From Exophiala sp. HKRS030 (lineage: Eukaryota > Ascomycota > Eurotiomycetes > Chaetothyriales > Herpotrichiellaceae), in NCBI GenBank assembly GCA_023897205.1, contig JAHWDD010000004.1, positions 3,596,001 to 3,660,000 on the forward strand: a DNA stretch of 64,000 bases, written 5' to 3'. Below the pieces are notes generated by a model. It saw nothing but the letters and a program-made list of their open reading frames with translations. It had not been told where the DNA came from and did no database searches. A program made the position numbers and the translations under genes. Positions 34,548-45,776 of the stretch are shown here, piece after piece. The stretch's first letter is position 1. Each line of letters starts with the position of its first letter.

Positions 34548-36119
34548 TTACCCCCTTCTTCTTCTCTCCCACACACTCATGCCAGAAGTAGCCGCCGAAC
34601 CTTCTTCACCTGATTGTACGGCACGCATACCACGGTCGTACTCGTCACTTCCACTTGCCCGACGCTCTTTGTTCAATATGGCGTCAAATTCCTTTTGTGC
34701 CTGTTCACGCGCGAGTTGTCTGTCGGCCTCGGTGTTGGAGAAGGAGAAACCGGCGTCTCCCCCTCCTCCTTCTCGGTCGTTGCGTTGATCAGATGGCCGT
34801 TGATAGAATGAGTCGTCAGTGCGAGAAGAAGTGTCCCTCTGCCAATCTGAATGAGGAACCACTGGTTGTTGCTGCTGCTGCTGCTGTTGTGGTTGGCCTT
34901 GGAAGCCTTGGTTCGAATTCGACTGGCCTTGCGCATTGGAGTATGTTGATGATCTCTGATTCTCGCGACGGATACGAGCCCAAGAGCCAGGGAATCCTCC
35001 TGATGTTGGTCCTGGAGTAGCCATGTCCGGATCATTGCCGGCTGTCGGAGAGGCATCGTCGTCATCAAAAAAGGACGAGCCTGGTGACGAACGGGAACCA
35101 TTGCTATTCGATTGGGTATATTGTGGTGCGCCGGTCCTGTTGTCCCATCTCGTGGAAGGGTTTGATTGTCTCGAATCACGAGCCCTCATCGATAAATCAC
35201 CCATTACGCCAGTGTCGGTGGTTCCATCTGTGAATGAGCTGTCACCACTGTATCCGTCACTACCGGAATAGTCGGTTCGATCAGAGGCTCTGTTGTTGTA
35301 ATATTCTTGCGAGGAGTCCTGGTTGCCGTACTGAGGGCCGTCTTGAGTCTGTGTCTGGGTAGGAGGCAGGTTCTGTCTTTGGTCGGGGCCTCCTCTATAG
35401 CGGTTCGCAGATATTCGGTCCAGGCTACCCTTGATCTCCATCATGAGCCCCTTGGTGCGCTCGTCCTTGTACAAGCCGTACATGCCAAAGGTGTCGCCGG
35501 CGGCCGCGAACAAAGGTGAGGCGGCAAAGACGGCCAGTGCGGCCCAGACGTTGAACCTCGTAAATTGCCACATGAATTGCGCCTGTCTGCCCGTGGCTAT
35601 GGCCCAACGTTTGCTCGGGAAGCTCTGGTACTCTTCCATGGGACGGGGACTTCGAAAGGGAAACTTCATCTTGTCGTACGTCCTCCAAGCTATCAGACCT
35701 CCCGCGACGCATCCCGACAGGTTCCCCCACAGGCTGTAGATGGTCCTGTTCGTGCTGTAGAACGCCATCGCCTCGGCTTCCGTCTGCGTCAACGGCCGGC
35801 CGGCCAGGTTCTCGGTCCCACGGATGAAATCGATGACGGTGATGCCCGATATCTGTGCACGCCTGGGTCCTCCAAAGAGCCATTTTCGTTTGAGGGTCCC
35901 TATCGGGATGGATTCGAAGGCGAGGCGGTAGGTGCGAGGTATGCCCTTGAGCTCGTAGCCCAGCTGGAGGGTTTCAGACTCGACCTGGACCAGGTACTTG
36001 TTGCGAATTTGCATGATCTCGGCGATTCCCCCACCTGGGGACTCGCCTTGTTGTATGGGTCGAGCACCGGGGCCCATGGCGGAAGGGAGGGAGGATGAAG
36101 GAGGGCCTTGGGAGGTCAT
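34548..36119 (-). CDS. Conserved-looking membrane protein with disordered Q/S-rich tail
   Basis: A single 523-codon frame. Residues about 30-240 look folded: IAEIMQIRNKYLVQVESETLQLGYELKGIPRTY in part, then two likely membrane segments (YSLWGNLSGCVAGGLIAW near 135 and FNVWAALAVFAASPLFAAAG near 200). The remaining 280 residues are Ser, Asn, Gln, Asp and Gly-rich, with a nine-Gln run interrupted little, encoded by CAG/CAA repeats. I do not recognise the family. The pairing of two hairpin-like membrane segments with a long polar tail could suit an organelle membrane protein. It shares a 490-bp divergent promoter with tma46. Confidence 0.78.
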   Translation of the reverse strand: MTSQGPPSSSLPSAMGPGARPIQQGESPGGGIAEIMQIRNKYLVQVESETLQLGYELKGIPRTYRLAFESIPIGTLKRKWLFGGPRRAQISGITVIDFIRGTENLAGRPLTQTEAEAMAFYSTNRTIYSLWGNLSGCVAGGLIAWRTYDKMKFPFRSPRPMEEYQSFPSKRWAIATGRQAQFMWQFTRFNVWAALAVFAASPLFAAAGDTFGMYGLYKDERTKGLMMEIKGSLDRISANRYRGGPDQRQNLPPTQTQTQDGPQYGNQDSSQEYYNNRASDRTDYSGSDGYSGDSSFTDGTTDTGVMGDLSMRARDSRQSNPSTRWDNRTGAPQYTQSNSNGSRSSPGSSFFDDDDASPTAGNDPDMATPGPTSGGFPGSWARIRRENQRSSTYSNAQGQSNSNQGFQGQPQQQQQQQQPVVPHSDWQRDTSSRTDDSFYQRPSDQRNDREGGGGDAGFSFSNTEADRQLAREQAQKEFDAILNKERRASGSDEYDRGMRAVQSGEEGSAATSGMSVWERRRRG

Positions 36120-36609
36120 GGTGGCGGTGGGAGAAGTTGGGTCGATGGCTATCTATGTGCTGACTGGCAAGACAACCAGGCCATGACCTGTAGCAGACTT
36201 TGATCTTTAGGAGCAAGAAGCGGGCAAGGAGATACAATCGGTGAGGTAGTGGTGTTGGTAAGAGAAAAGACTGCTGTGTATATTGTCTGCGATGTTTTTG
36301 TCGACTCTCAGTGACGTCGCTATTTAGAGAATCAAATTAATTCACCCCACGAAAACCCCGAACACACTTGGAACTCACCACAATCAACCAAAAGACCCAA
36401 AGAGACCACAAGAAACCCGTTCACCTTCGTCCTTTGACGACCACAACGCATCCCTCATTCCTTATCTCGCCTTCCACCATCCTCACCACCGACATCTCCT
36501 CCCTCCGTGTCTCTTGAAGCGCCCATTTTTATCTGCGCACGCCACCTCGAGCGCCGCATCTCATTAATCGAAGTTTTTTTGACCGGCCTCCCACTACGTT
36601 TCTTTCAAC
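36120..36609. promoter_or_regulatory. Divergent promoter, membrane protein / tma46
   Basis: 490 bp between start codons, with a strongly CT-rich strand at 36400-36520 that is typical of the leader of a highly expressed fungal gene. Confidence 0.5.
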
Positions 36610-37768
36610 ATGCCGCCCAAAGGCAAAGTGGCCGACCAGCCCAAGAAAACCAAGGCCAGTGTCGAAGATAAAACATTTGGCATGAAAAATAAAAAGGGTG
36701 GCAGTGCGAAGAAACAAATTGCCCAACTCCAGGCACAAGCCAAGTCAAACAAGTCGCCCGAGGAGAAACGAAAAGAAGCAGAAAAGGAACAGAGAAAGAA
36801 GGAGAAGGAGGCTGCTGAAGCGGCCAAGGCAGAGGCTGCCGAATTATTCAAGCCCATTCAGGTCCAGAAAGTACCTTTCGGTGTCGACCCGAAGACGGTG
36901 CTCTGTCAGTTTTTCAAGCAAGGCCATTGCGACAAGGGAAGGAAATGCAAGTTCAGCCACGATCTCGACGTGGGAAAGAAGGTGGCCAAGAAGGATCTCT
37001 ACCAAGACACTCGAGAACAAGAGAAAGAGGACAAGGAAAAGGATACCATGGATGATTGGGACGAAGAAAAATTGCGCAAAGTCGTCGTCAGCAAACACGG
37101 CAATCCACGCACGACGACGGACAAGGTCTGCAAGTACTTCATCCAGGCGGTGGAGGACGGGAAGTATGGCTGGTTTTGGACTTGCCCCAATGGAGGCGAC
37201 AAGTGCATGTACAGGCACAGTTTACCACCTGGGTATGAAGACGTCCATTTTCTGCTGGCTAATCATTACTGACAAGGTGAACAGATTTGTACTCAAGACT
37301 CGAGAGCAGCGACGTGCCGAGAAGGAACTCATGGACAAGTCTCCATTGAAAACGCTCACCCTAGAAGACTTTTTGGAGTCTGAACGACACAAGCTCACAG
37401 GGACTTTGACCCCGGTGACGCCCGAGTCATTCGCCAAATGGAAGAAAGAGCGTATGGACAAGAAAGCCGCCGAAGAGCAAGCACGAAAGGCCAAGGAAGC
37501 CACCGGTCGAGCCATGTTCGAAAGTGGGAACTGGAAAGGTTCCGAAGATGAAGACAGCAGTGATGACGACGACGACGATGAGGGTTCATTCAACCTTGAG
37601 GCGATGCGTAGAGAGACTGAAAGGATCCGACAGCAAAAGGAAGAAGAACGACTGGCCAGAGCCAACGGTGGGGTGGTTCCTGATGACAACAACGAAGATA
37701 CAGAAAGTCCAGCGGATGCGTCTGACAGCAACGGTGATACGGGAGACGGCAGTGGAGGACAAGGCTGA
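36610..37768 (+). CDS. tma46: Tma46/ZC3H15 (DFRP) CCCH zinc-finger protein
   Basis: Two exons, 36610-37232 and 37285-37768, give 368 aa; the 52-nt intron (GTATGA...ACAG) joins SLPPG to [10 protein letters not shown]. The N terminus is a Lys-rich coil ([21 protein letters not shown] in part). Two CCCH fingers follow: [20 protein letters not shown] and [20 protein letters not shown]...CMYRHS. The DFRP region ([12 protein letters not shown]) then leads into a Lys/Glu helix and an acidic end. Tma46/DFRP1 binds and stabilises the GTPase Rbg1/DRG1 and associates with ribosomes. Order and length match the family well. Confidence 0.94.
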
Positions 37769-38817
37769 GAAAGAGGTGTTTGGGTTATTTTTATATGACA
37801 CTCTGATACCACGCCCAGCGAACGTTTAGCGAAACACATCACGGAGTACAGGCACAAGACAGACTCGACTTGCGATTAACCCCGGTCCAAAGGAAGCATC
37901 CGGGTTTCGCAGAGATCACTTATGAAATTTATGGGAGGAAAAGCGTGTCTACAAAACAAGCTAGAGGCTTCTCTGATACTACATTGACGATTCAATACGA
38001 TGGATGGGTCGCAGTTGGGGAGAGTAGTTGGTTTTGCCTTGTTGACCTGGGTGAGTTGAGACCGTCTATATAGCTATGGTCGAGATAGATCACTCGTACG
38101 AGACAAGGATCACATGAGAACGAGAACAAGACAGACTGACTTGAGGGAAAACACCATTCTTCTATTGCTATAATATGTGATATGATTCAAAAGGCACATG
38201 TATCCTTCCATATACTCCGTAGGTCTAGATACTATTGTGTACTTGTTGCGGTTGTCTCCGGCCCGACTCCGTTTCCCCGCAAAGAGAGTCTCAGAGATTC
38301 CGTACTTCTGCTCTTTTGAACTTATCCGCTTCTGCTTCCTCCGCCACCAATCGCCTGATTTCGTCAGTTCAGTGACAAGGAACAAGTACGAGACTCGCAG
38401 CCCTTCCGCCGGAATGGAAAAGGTCGTGTGCTCATCACTATTACTGCTCGCCTTCGCCCTCTCATATTAGTCGAGAACGCCATTTCTAACGGATCAAGTA
38501 CTCTCCCTCTCTCTTTCCTATCAACATCATTCCTCTCCCAAAGGACACACAAGCATAGATTTCCCTTGGAACTTTCGCCCTTGACACCACACGCTTCTAC
38601 GAGTTTGAGCTTCGCAGGCCAAGATACCAATCAATTATTAAAGTCAAAGCGAACGTTATTTGCGCCCCATTAGACAGTTTCGAAAAGCTCGTTCGAGCTC
38701 CAGACGGGAACCCGGAAAGAAGATTACAACAAGACTACCTGGTCCGACCGACCTTCCTCGCATCTCCCTCTGTCTGCCACCGACGTCAATACGTCAACCA
38801 AACCAAACCAAAAAAAA
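37769..38817. other. Intergenic, no gene seen
   Basis: About 1 kb between tma46 and the small membrane-protein gene. A TACTCCGTA 9-mer lies at 38213-38221. The last 350 bases are CT-rich 5' leader of the next gene. Confidence 0.5.
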
Positions 38818-39140
38818 ATGTCATCACAACCTCAGAGCTCTATTCCTGGGTATCGCCCAGCACCATTTCTCACGTGCGTTGACACAAAACTACTTTCTCT
38901 GGTTCCTCGACTGACAAACTGACATTGACCAAAAACAGGCGCGGCAAAAAACTAGTCCTCCTTTCCATCTTCTTCGTCCCCGTCGTCAGCTATGCATGGC
39001 TCAAGAGGCTCGAAGCCAAATCCAAAGAACAAACGCGACTCCTCGAGGAAGAAGGGAGGCGGAACTGGATACAGGAGAACCAAAGGTTCAATAGAAAAGA
39101 CCTCAGCGTGGCAGTTGGCAGGAGCGGAGGAGGCGTCTGA
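38818..39140 (+). CDS. Small single-pass membrane protein
   Basis: Two exons, 38818-38873 and 38939-39140, give 85 aa. The 65-nt intron has donor GTGCGT, a CTGACA branch and acceptor AACAG. The ATG sits in strong context (AAAAAAATG). Sequence layout: polar Pro-rich start (SSQPQSSIPGYRPAPF), basic TRGKK, one membrane span (LVLLSIFFVPVVSYAWL), then a charged helix (RLEAKSKEQTRLLEEEGRR). A short positively charged lead, one span and a charged coil resemble small mitochondrial inner-membrane assembly proteins, but I cannot name it. Confidence 0.7.
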
Positions 39141-40611
39141 ATTTCCAACCCCAAACGGGGGTCAAACAATACTCATGATACACCGAGTACCTGTTTCGTC
39201 GTATGGGATACAAACAGACGAGCAGTCTCGCCGTCACCCAACGACTCGATTTCATCAAGACAGCGAGGAGAAGGATGTCATGGCCGACGACGAAAGCTCA
39301 GATTGTCCCTCGTTTTTTCCCACTCTCCATCCGAAAGGTGTACGGATCTACCCTACAGCGTATACATCGTGTGAAATGAGAACGACACCAAGCACCCGAG
39401 GGAACGAACGAATGAAACGGCCCCGTGGACGACACGTCATGCCATGATGAGAAAGACGATGTGATGAATGATCTTTCTTGGAAGATGTAACTCTGAGAAA
39501 TTTGCGGAACTACCACCACACACCACGACAGGGCATGATGTGACAATGACACGACAAAACTAAATAAAGACTCAAGGGGCGAAAATGTATCATCCCACAG
39601 ATCTACATCTTGGACACATCCAGCTTGACACCTATGGAAAGAGGACACGCCGCGTTACAAAGGCGTCAGCGTCGCGCGCCATCCTCGTGTATCGCACCCA
39701 AATCCATACACCACTCACTCCTCAGTAGTTCGATGGCCCCATCCAGACTTGAGACCTTTTCTCCTCTTCTCTTTCAAGCGAGAAAGAAATGACCCAGCAA
39801 ATGAACATTAACACGAAAAGACACGAGTACACAGATGACAAGGATCCACACGGACCACGTTGAGTGAGTTACATGCCTGTCTATATACCTAGGTTACCAT
39901 GTTTCTCCCGTCCTTTAAGACCTTACGCTGCGATGCGTCGCGGTGAGATATATACGAAACCAGACAAATGACATATGCCTTCCCTATCGGGAACATGTAC
40001 CAAGTAACTTGCCATTTACTTGTACATCATCATTCGGGATGGTTCAGATCTATAATCCAATGACACGATTCACTTATCAAGTTACTCCATATCATGTACC
40101 CATCTGGCAAAAAAGAAAAACATTCTCGACGGGTTCATCCTCATTACCATTCTTCATTCCCCTCCCATCGTTCTCCCCCCCCTGTCCACTATCTATATTC
40201 CTATGAAAAAAAGAGGGCCAATTCAAAAAAAAGGCCACGCTTTAAAGGATCGTCGAGAATTGAAGCGACGACGACAACCAAACAGTACGATCGCTGTGAA
40301 CAGACAAAAAGGCAGCTCTTGCGAGCACATGTGGTCTGGTGTCGACGTGACCCAAATCTTTCTCTTTTCCCTTCTGCTTTTCCGTTGGTCCCCGTCAGAT
40401 GGAAGATCTCCCTTCCCCCCTATCCTTGTCCTCCCTCCACACTACTCCAAATTTAACCACAATATCATATCACGTAGGTTTTGCTTCTGCCATTGATGCA
40501 TTGCCACACACACCTGCCCTCTGATCTTCAGTCAAACTAGTCTCCATCAACCATTGCATTTTACCATTACACATCTCCAGCCCAAACATCTGTCTCTCTT
40601 CCAAGATCTTC
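39141..40611. other. Convergent intergenic region
   Basis: 1.47 kb between 3' ends. AATAAA at 39563-39568 may serve the small membrane-protein gene. No gene seen; frames here are short and unsupported. Confidence 0.5.
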
Positions 40612-43600
40612 CTAAGAATTCACACTCCCAGCCATCGCACTAGGGATACTCTCGTAAGGAGCGGCATATTCCGAATTCATTCTCGGGCTCATGGCTTGGT
40701 TGTCATCCCCACCCTTGCGTCCACGACTGGGACTTCTCACTCGCCCGGCAAAGTTACGGATCTTCCCCAACAGGGCTCCCGATCCATTCCCACCGCCACC
40801 ATTACTCTCGTGGCCAGACCGTCCGCGGCGATGACCTCCTCCTCCTCCACTTCCTGACGGCAGAGCCGCTGAAAGTTGTGCTTCTGAGAAGCTGGTAGGA
40901 ATTGCCGACATGGGAAGTGGTACGTTGGCTGCCTCGGGTTCGAAAGTTCCCAGATTTGAAACGCTGGGACTCGCGAGTGTCATGGTTGCCGGCTTTGGCG
41001 GAGGTGGAGGCGGAGGAGGCGGAGGCGGTGCTGCCAGATGCTGAAGTTCTGGAAGGATCGGTGGTGGTTGCGGAGGCGAACCCATGTACGCTGAGCTATC
41101 AGTGGGAGGGGAAGACATTGTAGGCATTTGTGGCTCTCTCGGTGACGTTCGCACACGATCACGAGATGTACCTCGACTCAGCGAAGACGCCCGTGCTTCA
41201 GCACCCTTACTGCTTGAGCGACTACCAGCAATGCGATGGTCGTAAGCTGGATGTTTGGGGATCTGGGAGAGGAACTCCAATGACACAGGAGCGCGCGCAG
41301 ACCCTGGTGAGCTTATGTCTTCGCGTGTGGGCGGGCGGTAGACCTCACTGGTCAAGAGCTCTGTCGCAATAGGTGGCACTGGTATTTTGTTTTCGGGGGT
41401 AGATTCGGTCACTTGCATGGCTCTTGGAGTGGAAGGTCGTTGTTGACTGAAGCCTCCGCCGGTGCCGTCCTTTTCGGATGATGGTCGATGCATTTGGGCA
41501 CTCGTGATCGTTCCATCGTCAGTGTAAGCCCTGACCATTGGAGGCATGTTACCCGTTGACGCAGACTTTCCATGAGCACCAACATGTAGGGGCAAGGGAA
41601 TGTTAGGTGCTGATGGTCGGCGAGTAAGTGACTGCCTCCGAGCTTCAAGCTGCTTTGCTGCAGACTCTTGTCTGCCCCTATCATTGAGGATTTGTGGCTG
41701 ACTTGCGGGCCTGGGCTCTTCTTGTGGAGTCCGTAGTGTAGGCAACATGTCCTGGAGATCATCAGGATGGGCGCTACGCTCGTAACCAGTGTCGCTGGGC
41801 CGACGATGACGCCGTTGTCTATCGCTACGGCTGGTTTTCCTGCTCAATGATGCTTCGTCTGCTTGTCGACTTCGAGATCTGGCACGTGGCCTGCGACGGT
41901 CAGGAGATGGGTCTCGTTTCGCGCTTGTATCACGTTGAGGTTGTCTGCTCGTACTGCGGTGTAACCTGTGTCGATCCCTTGAAACGAGTCTCAAAGCCGA
42001 GTCCTTGTCGAAGCGACTTTGCAGGTCCTCTTCCGAAGGGATCATGGGTCTTGGTGACGATGGAGATCGATGTCCGGTTTTCTCTCGTCTCGACGCACTC
42101 CGACCCCTGGGGGAGAAAAGCGTAGCGTCCGGACTTGTCTGTCTACTTGGAATACCGCTGCCACCCTTACTCCTTGTAGCGCGCGTTTTGGAACGAGACC
42201 TATGTCGATGTTTCGTGCCCTTGGCTGTCGAGTGAGACCCTCGTCGACTTAGCTTCGACATGCTGCCAGGTGTCCCAACTCGATCATAACCAGAAACGTT
42301 CGAGCTGTACATGGAATCGAAGCTCTCCACACTGGTGCTATACATTCGCAGATCTTCGGGAGACATTGGCACAGGTGATGAAGGAGACCGTTTAGCAGCA
42401 GGAATAGTTCGTCGACCCTCGCCTGCGTCGTTGACTGTAGTGGTTCTACCCCTCCTTCTTTCTGACAAGTCGTCCCTAGATGTCTTGCTAGCACTGCTGT
42501 AACCACGTGCTCGTGCGTGCTTTTCGTAAAAGTGTGCTTGATCAAGGCTACTGATAAATTGATCGATACTTTTACCCGTAACAGCTGGGCTTTTTGTAAT
42601 GTCCCTGTAGCTTTGGCCCGTGGTGGGTGGGCTCGTGAGTCCCGCATTGGTCTCGATCTGCGTGTTGGAATATGTTCCAGTCGTAGCAGGACGACTGATT
42701 GGGTCTTGGTAGCTAGTAGGAGGTAGATATTCCTGTTGGGAGTTAACTTGTTGTACTGCCATCGTCTGGATTGAAAGACCCTCTGGTTTTCTGCTTTTAG
42801 AATCATTCCTCGGCCGTGATGTGTTTGGATCTCCGCTCTCAGCAGTTTGAAACCGAGCCCTTGATTCAGGAAACCTCATCCCGCTTTGTGGGCCGACAGC
42901 TGTTTGAGGGGTTTCCTTCACTGGAGTGGCTGAAGAAGGCTCATATCTTGCAGAAGTAAGCAATGTAAGGGCCTGTTTAGATTTCTGCTGAGGGTCGTTT
43001 CCCGCTGGCGTCATTTGATGGTCACCATCATCCTTGGATGCCTCGAGATCAGTAGGCACCGAGACAGACCGTTGAGGTGGGAATTTGGGGCCGTCCACAT
43101 CGACAGGTGTTTCGCCGATTGAAGCTAATCGGCTAGGTTGAAAGCCACCTGGAGTTGCAGTCTTACTAGACAGAGCACTATTAATGCTACGTATATTGTT
43201 TAACCGATATGAACCTAAACCGCCAGGTGACAGAGCAGATCTATCAATTGCGGATTCAGCAATAGGCGTAACAGCTGCGGCAACGGTTGGAGTACGGTCA
43301 TCAGGCTTGAGACCTGGAAACTTGAATTGGTTATTGGGCTGTGCTCCGAACGAGGTAATGAGCTTCAGTGCTGATGTCTGAGGCGTGATCCTGGTCCCTT
43401 GGGCCGCAGCAGTCCGGTATGGAGTGGGTGGGGTGGGCAAAGAGGTCATCATATGTGGCGGAGGCATTGCGACCGGAGTCGGAGCGTCTACCGTCCGTCG
43501 TCTCTCCAACATCTTTTGGTAGATGGCAGGATATTCGGCTGGCTCTAGGTTCTGCACTTGTGCAGGCTGCGAGCTATGCTTTTGCTCTATGAGGACTTCC

Positions 43601-45776
43601 GCAGGCTCTTGAGCAAGCATTTGTGCTTTGGGAGATGTCCATGGGTCGGACGGTTCGACGCCAGTGCAGGAGAAGCATCGAATGGCCAAAGATTGTTGAG
43701 AGTTCTCCACCACATGTTCACCCCATCTGCGAACAAGGTAGGACTGCCGTTGCCAGTCTTCAGGGTAGACGAGGCATGTCAAGAGAACAGCGTCCATGTA
43801 CTGATTTCTCGAAACATACACCTCAATAGCGTCACTTCGGTCGCCAAGAGCGAGCATCAAAGTGGCAGCGGCATGTATGTCCCCGTGGCTAAGCATTTTC
43901 TCAATAAAGACCTGAGTAATCTTCTTCGCGGTGACCTGGTTGCTTATGGTTCCCAAGGCCAGCAGCATCCAGTCGAGTTTTGAGTGGAGTTTGGTCGAAC
44001 CCATGATCTCGGCAAGGTAGTCGGGATCTTCATCCAGCCACCTAGCGAGAAAGATGGCGTTCTGGCTTTCACTTGGATGCCGGCTCAATTCGTCACGAAT
44101 AAGGTCATGGATATCCTCGTCCCAGCCAAATACACAACTCAGCATCTGTCTTCGAAAATCGCCGGACGTCAAATGACTCTCATCGACCGATCTCGGCGCT
44201 CGATATGGTACGTCGTGGAGGCGAGCTCTAGTGAAGGGAAACAGGTCGACTAACGGCCGTTCTTCAGGGCTCATGATAACCTCTTGCCTCAGACGCGATC
44301 CCTTTCGGTTTGATCTCGACATGACTGGAGACTGTGGCAGAAGTCCTTGCGCTGAAACTTGGTTGGGCGTAGCCTGAGATTGAATGCCAGTATCGAATGA
44401 CGTCGTTGTGTAATCGGTTCTCCCGGCTGGCGAGATGATTTCGTTAATATTAGCCTTGATCCCCGATTTCTGTGAGCTGATGGTAGACTGAGGACTTGGG
44501 GCGTTGTTACGCTCAAGTCGGGCAGCTTCAGATGCGCGCAACTCTCGACGGGCACGTACAAGAGGAGAAGCAAGTTCTTCTTCACTCTCGGATGTTGTCC
44601 AAAGAGGACCTCTGATATCTTCTGCCGGGGGTGTTGGTGGGATTGTGGTGGGCATATGACGGACATTTGCAACCATTTGAGCACGTTCAATATCATATTG
44701 TTGCACCGTATAATCCGGACCGAGAGTGAAAAGTGTTCCAGTCGGGCCATGGCATGCTATAGCCTTTACTCCTTCGATTGTCGGAATAGGATCGTAGGTG
44801 ACATGCTTAGTCCGGACATCCCACGCCCAGGTTTTGCCCTCAGAGTACTGGACAATGCGACCATTCTTGGACCATGAGATCCAATTCCGGCCAGGAAGAT
44901 ACACATCAGAGCGCTTCAAGACACGTATGACACGAGGTGGCTCTGCTGTTGGAGGCTTTGAGACACTCCATACTCTGAGATCTCCATCGGCGGTCTGAGT
45001 GGCAAGCATGTCGGACTTCTGTTTCGAAGATGAAGCATGCCAAGTTAAAGTGACAATTGGAGAAGGGCCACGCGACGTCGTCAACGTGTGAAGGATGGTG
45101 AAAGACGGCTGCAACGCTGCCAACAGGATGGAGCCATTGTTATACCTAGGGAGTATGTCAGGATGGTACATGAAGCGCGACATCTAGGACCTACCCGATC
45201 GCATATGTCTTGCAATCTGATGATGGCGCAATCGCTGTGATGGGATCAAATATAGTGCGAGCCGATATGTGGTCACTAGTAGATGGTTCGAACAAGATTA
45301 CTTCCCCTTTCGCGTTACCTGAACAATGTAAGCACAAGAGAGCCATCCTTGGCCTGACACGTCAACTCACCAAATGCGATATTTCCATTTCTCATCCAGT
45401 GTGCAACCTTGAGGGGCTCATATGATACAAAGCGAGAATATTGCTCGCCCGTGAACAAGTCCCATACTATCGCCGTTTGCCCAACGTCGTAGGTCACAAC
45501 TAACCTACCAGCCCCGGTCTCGCTGACATTGTCGGCGGAGATGAAATGAATATCTTTGGTATGCTTCTCGAAGCGTCGTTCTAGGGCTAGAGTGTCATGA
45601 TGCAGACACAACACCACCGGACCTTGGGCGATCAACAAGAGAGATGCGGTCGAAGCACACGGGTCGAATGAAGTTTCATCGGGGGCAGGTCTCGCTTTCG
45701 AATTCGACGGAACCGCGACTCCTTTGGCTTTGTTCGACACCGATCGTTGTCGCGAGATGCCTACGCCTGCAGACAT
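40612..45776 (-). CDS. Large WD40-repeat protein with RS-rich disordered C-terminal half
   Basis: Three exons, 45776-45371, 45318-45195 and 45145-40612, give 1687 aa; introns are 52 and 49 nt (GTGAGT...TCAG; GTAGGT...CTAG). The N-terminal 400 residues contain WD-type repeats (TAIVWDLFTGE, GDLRVWSVSKPP, KTWAWDVRTKH). A helical region near 480-720 contains solenoid-like stretches (DWMLLALGTISNQVTAKKITQVFIEKM; DAIEVYVSRNQYMDAVLLTCLVYP). From about 750 on the protein is disordered, with Arg/Ser clusters (RHRSRSKTRATRS; RRRPRARSRSRQ) and an eleven-Pro run. WD40 plus alpha-solenoid suggests a scaffold in trafficking, RNA or nuclear complexes. I do not assign a specific orthologue. Confidence 0.87.
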
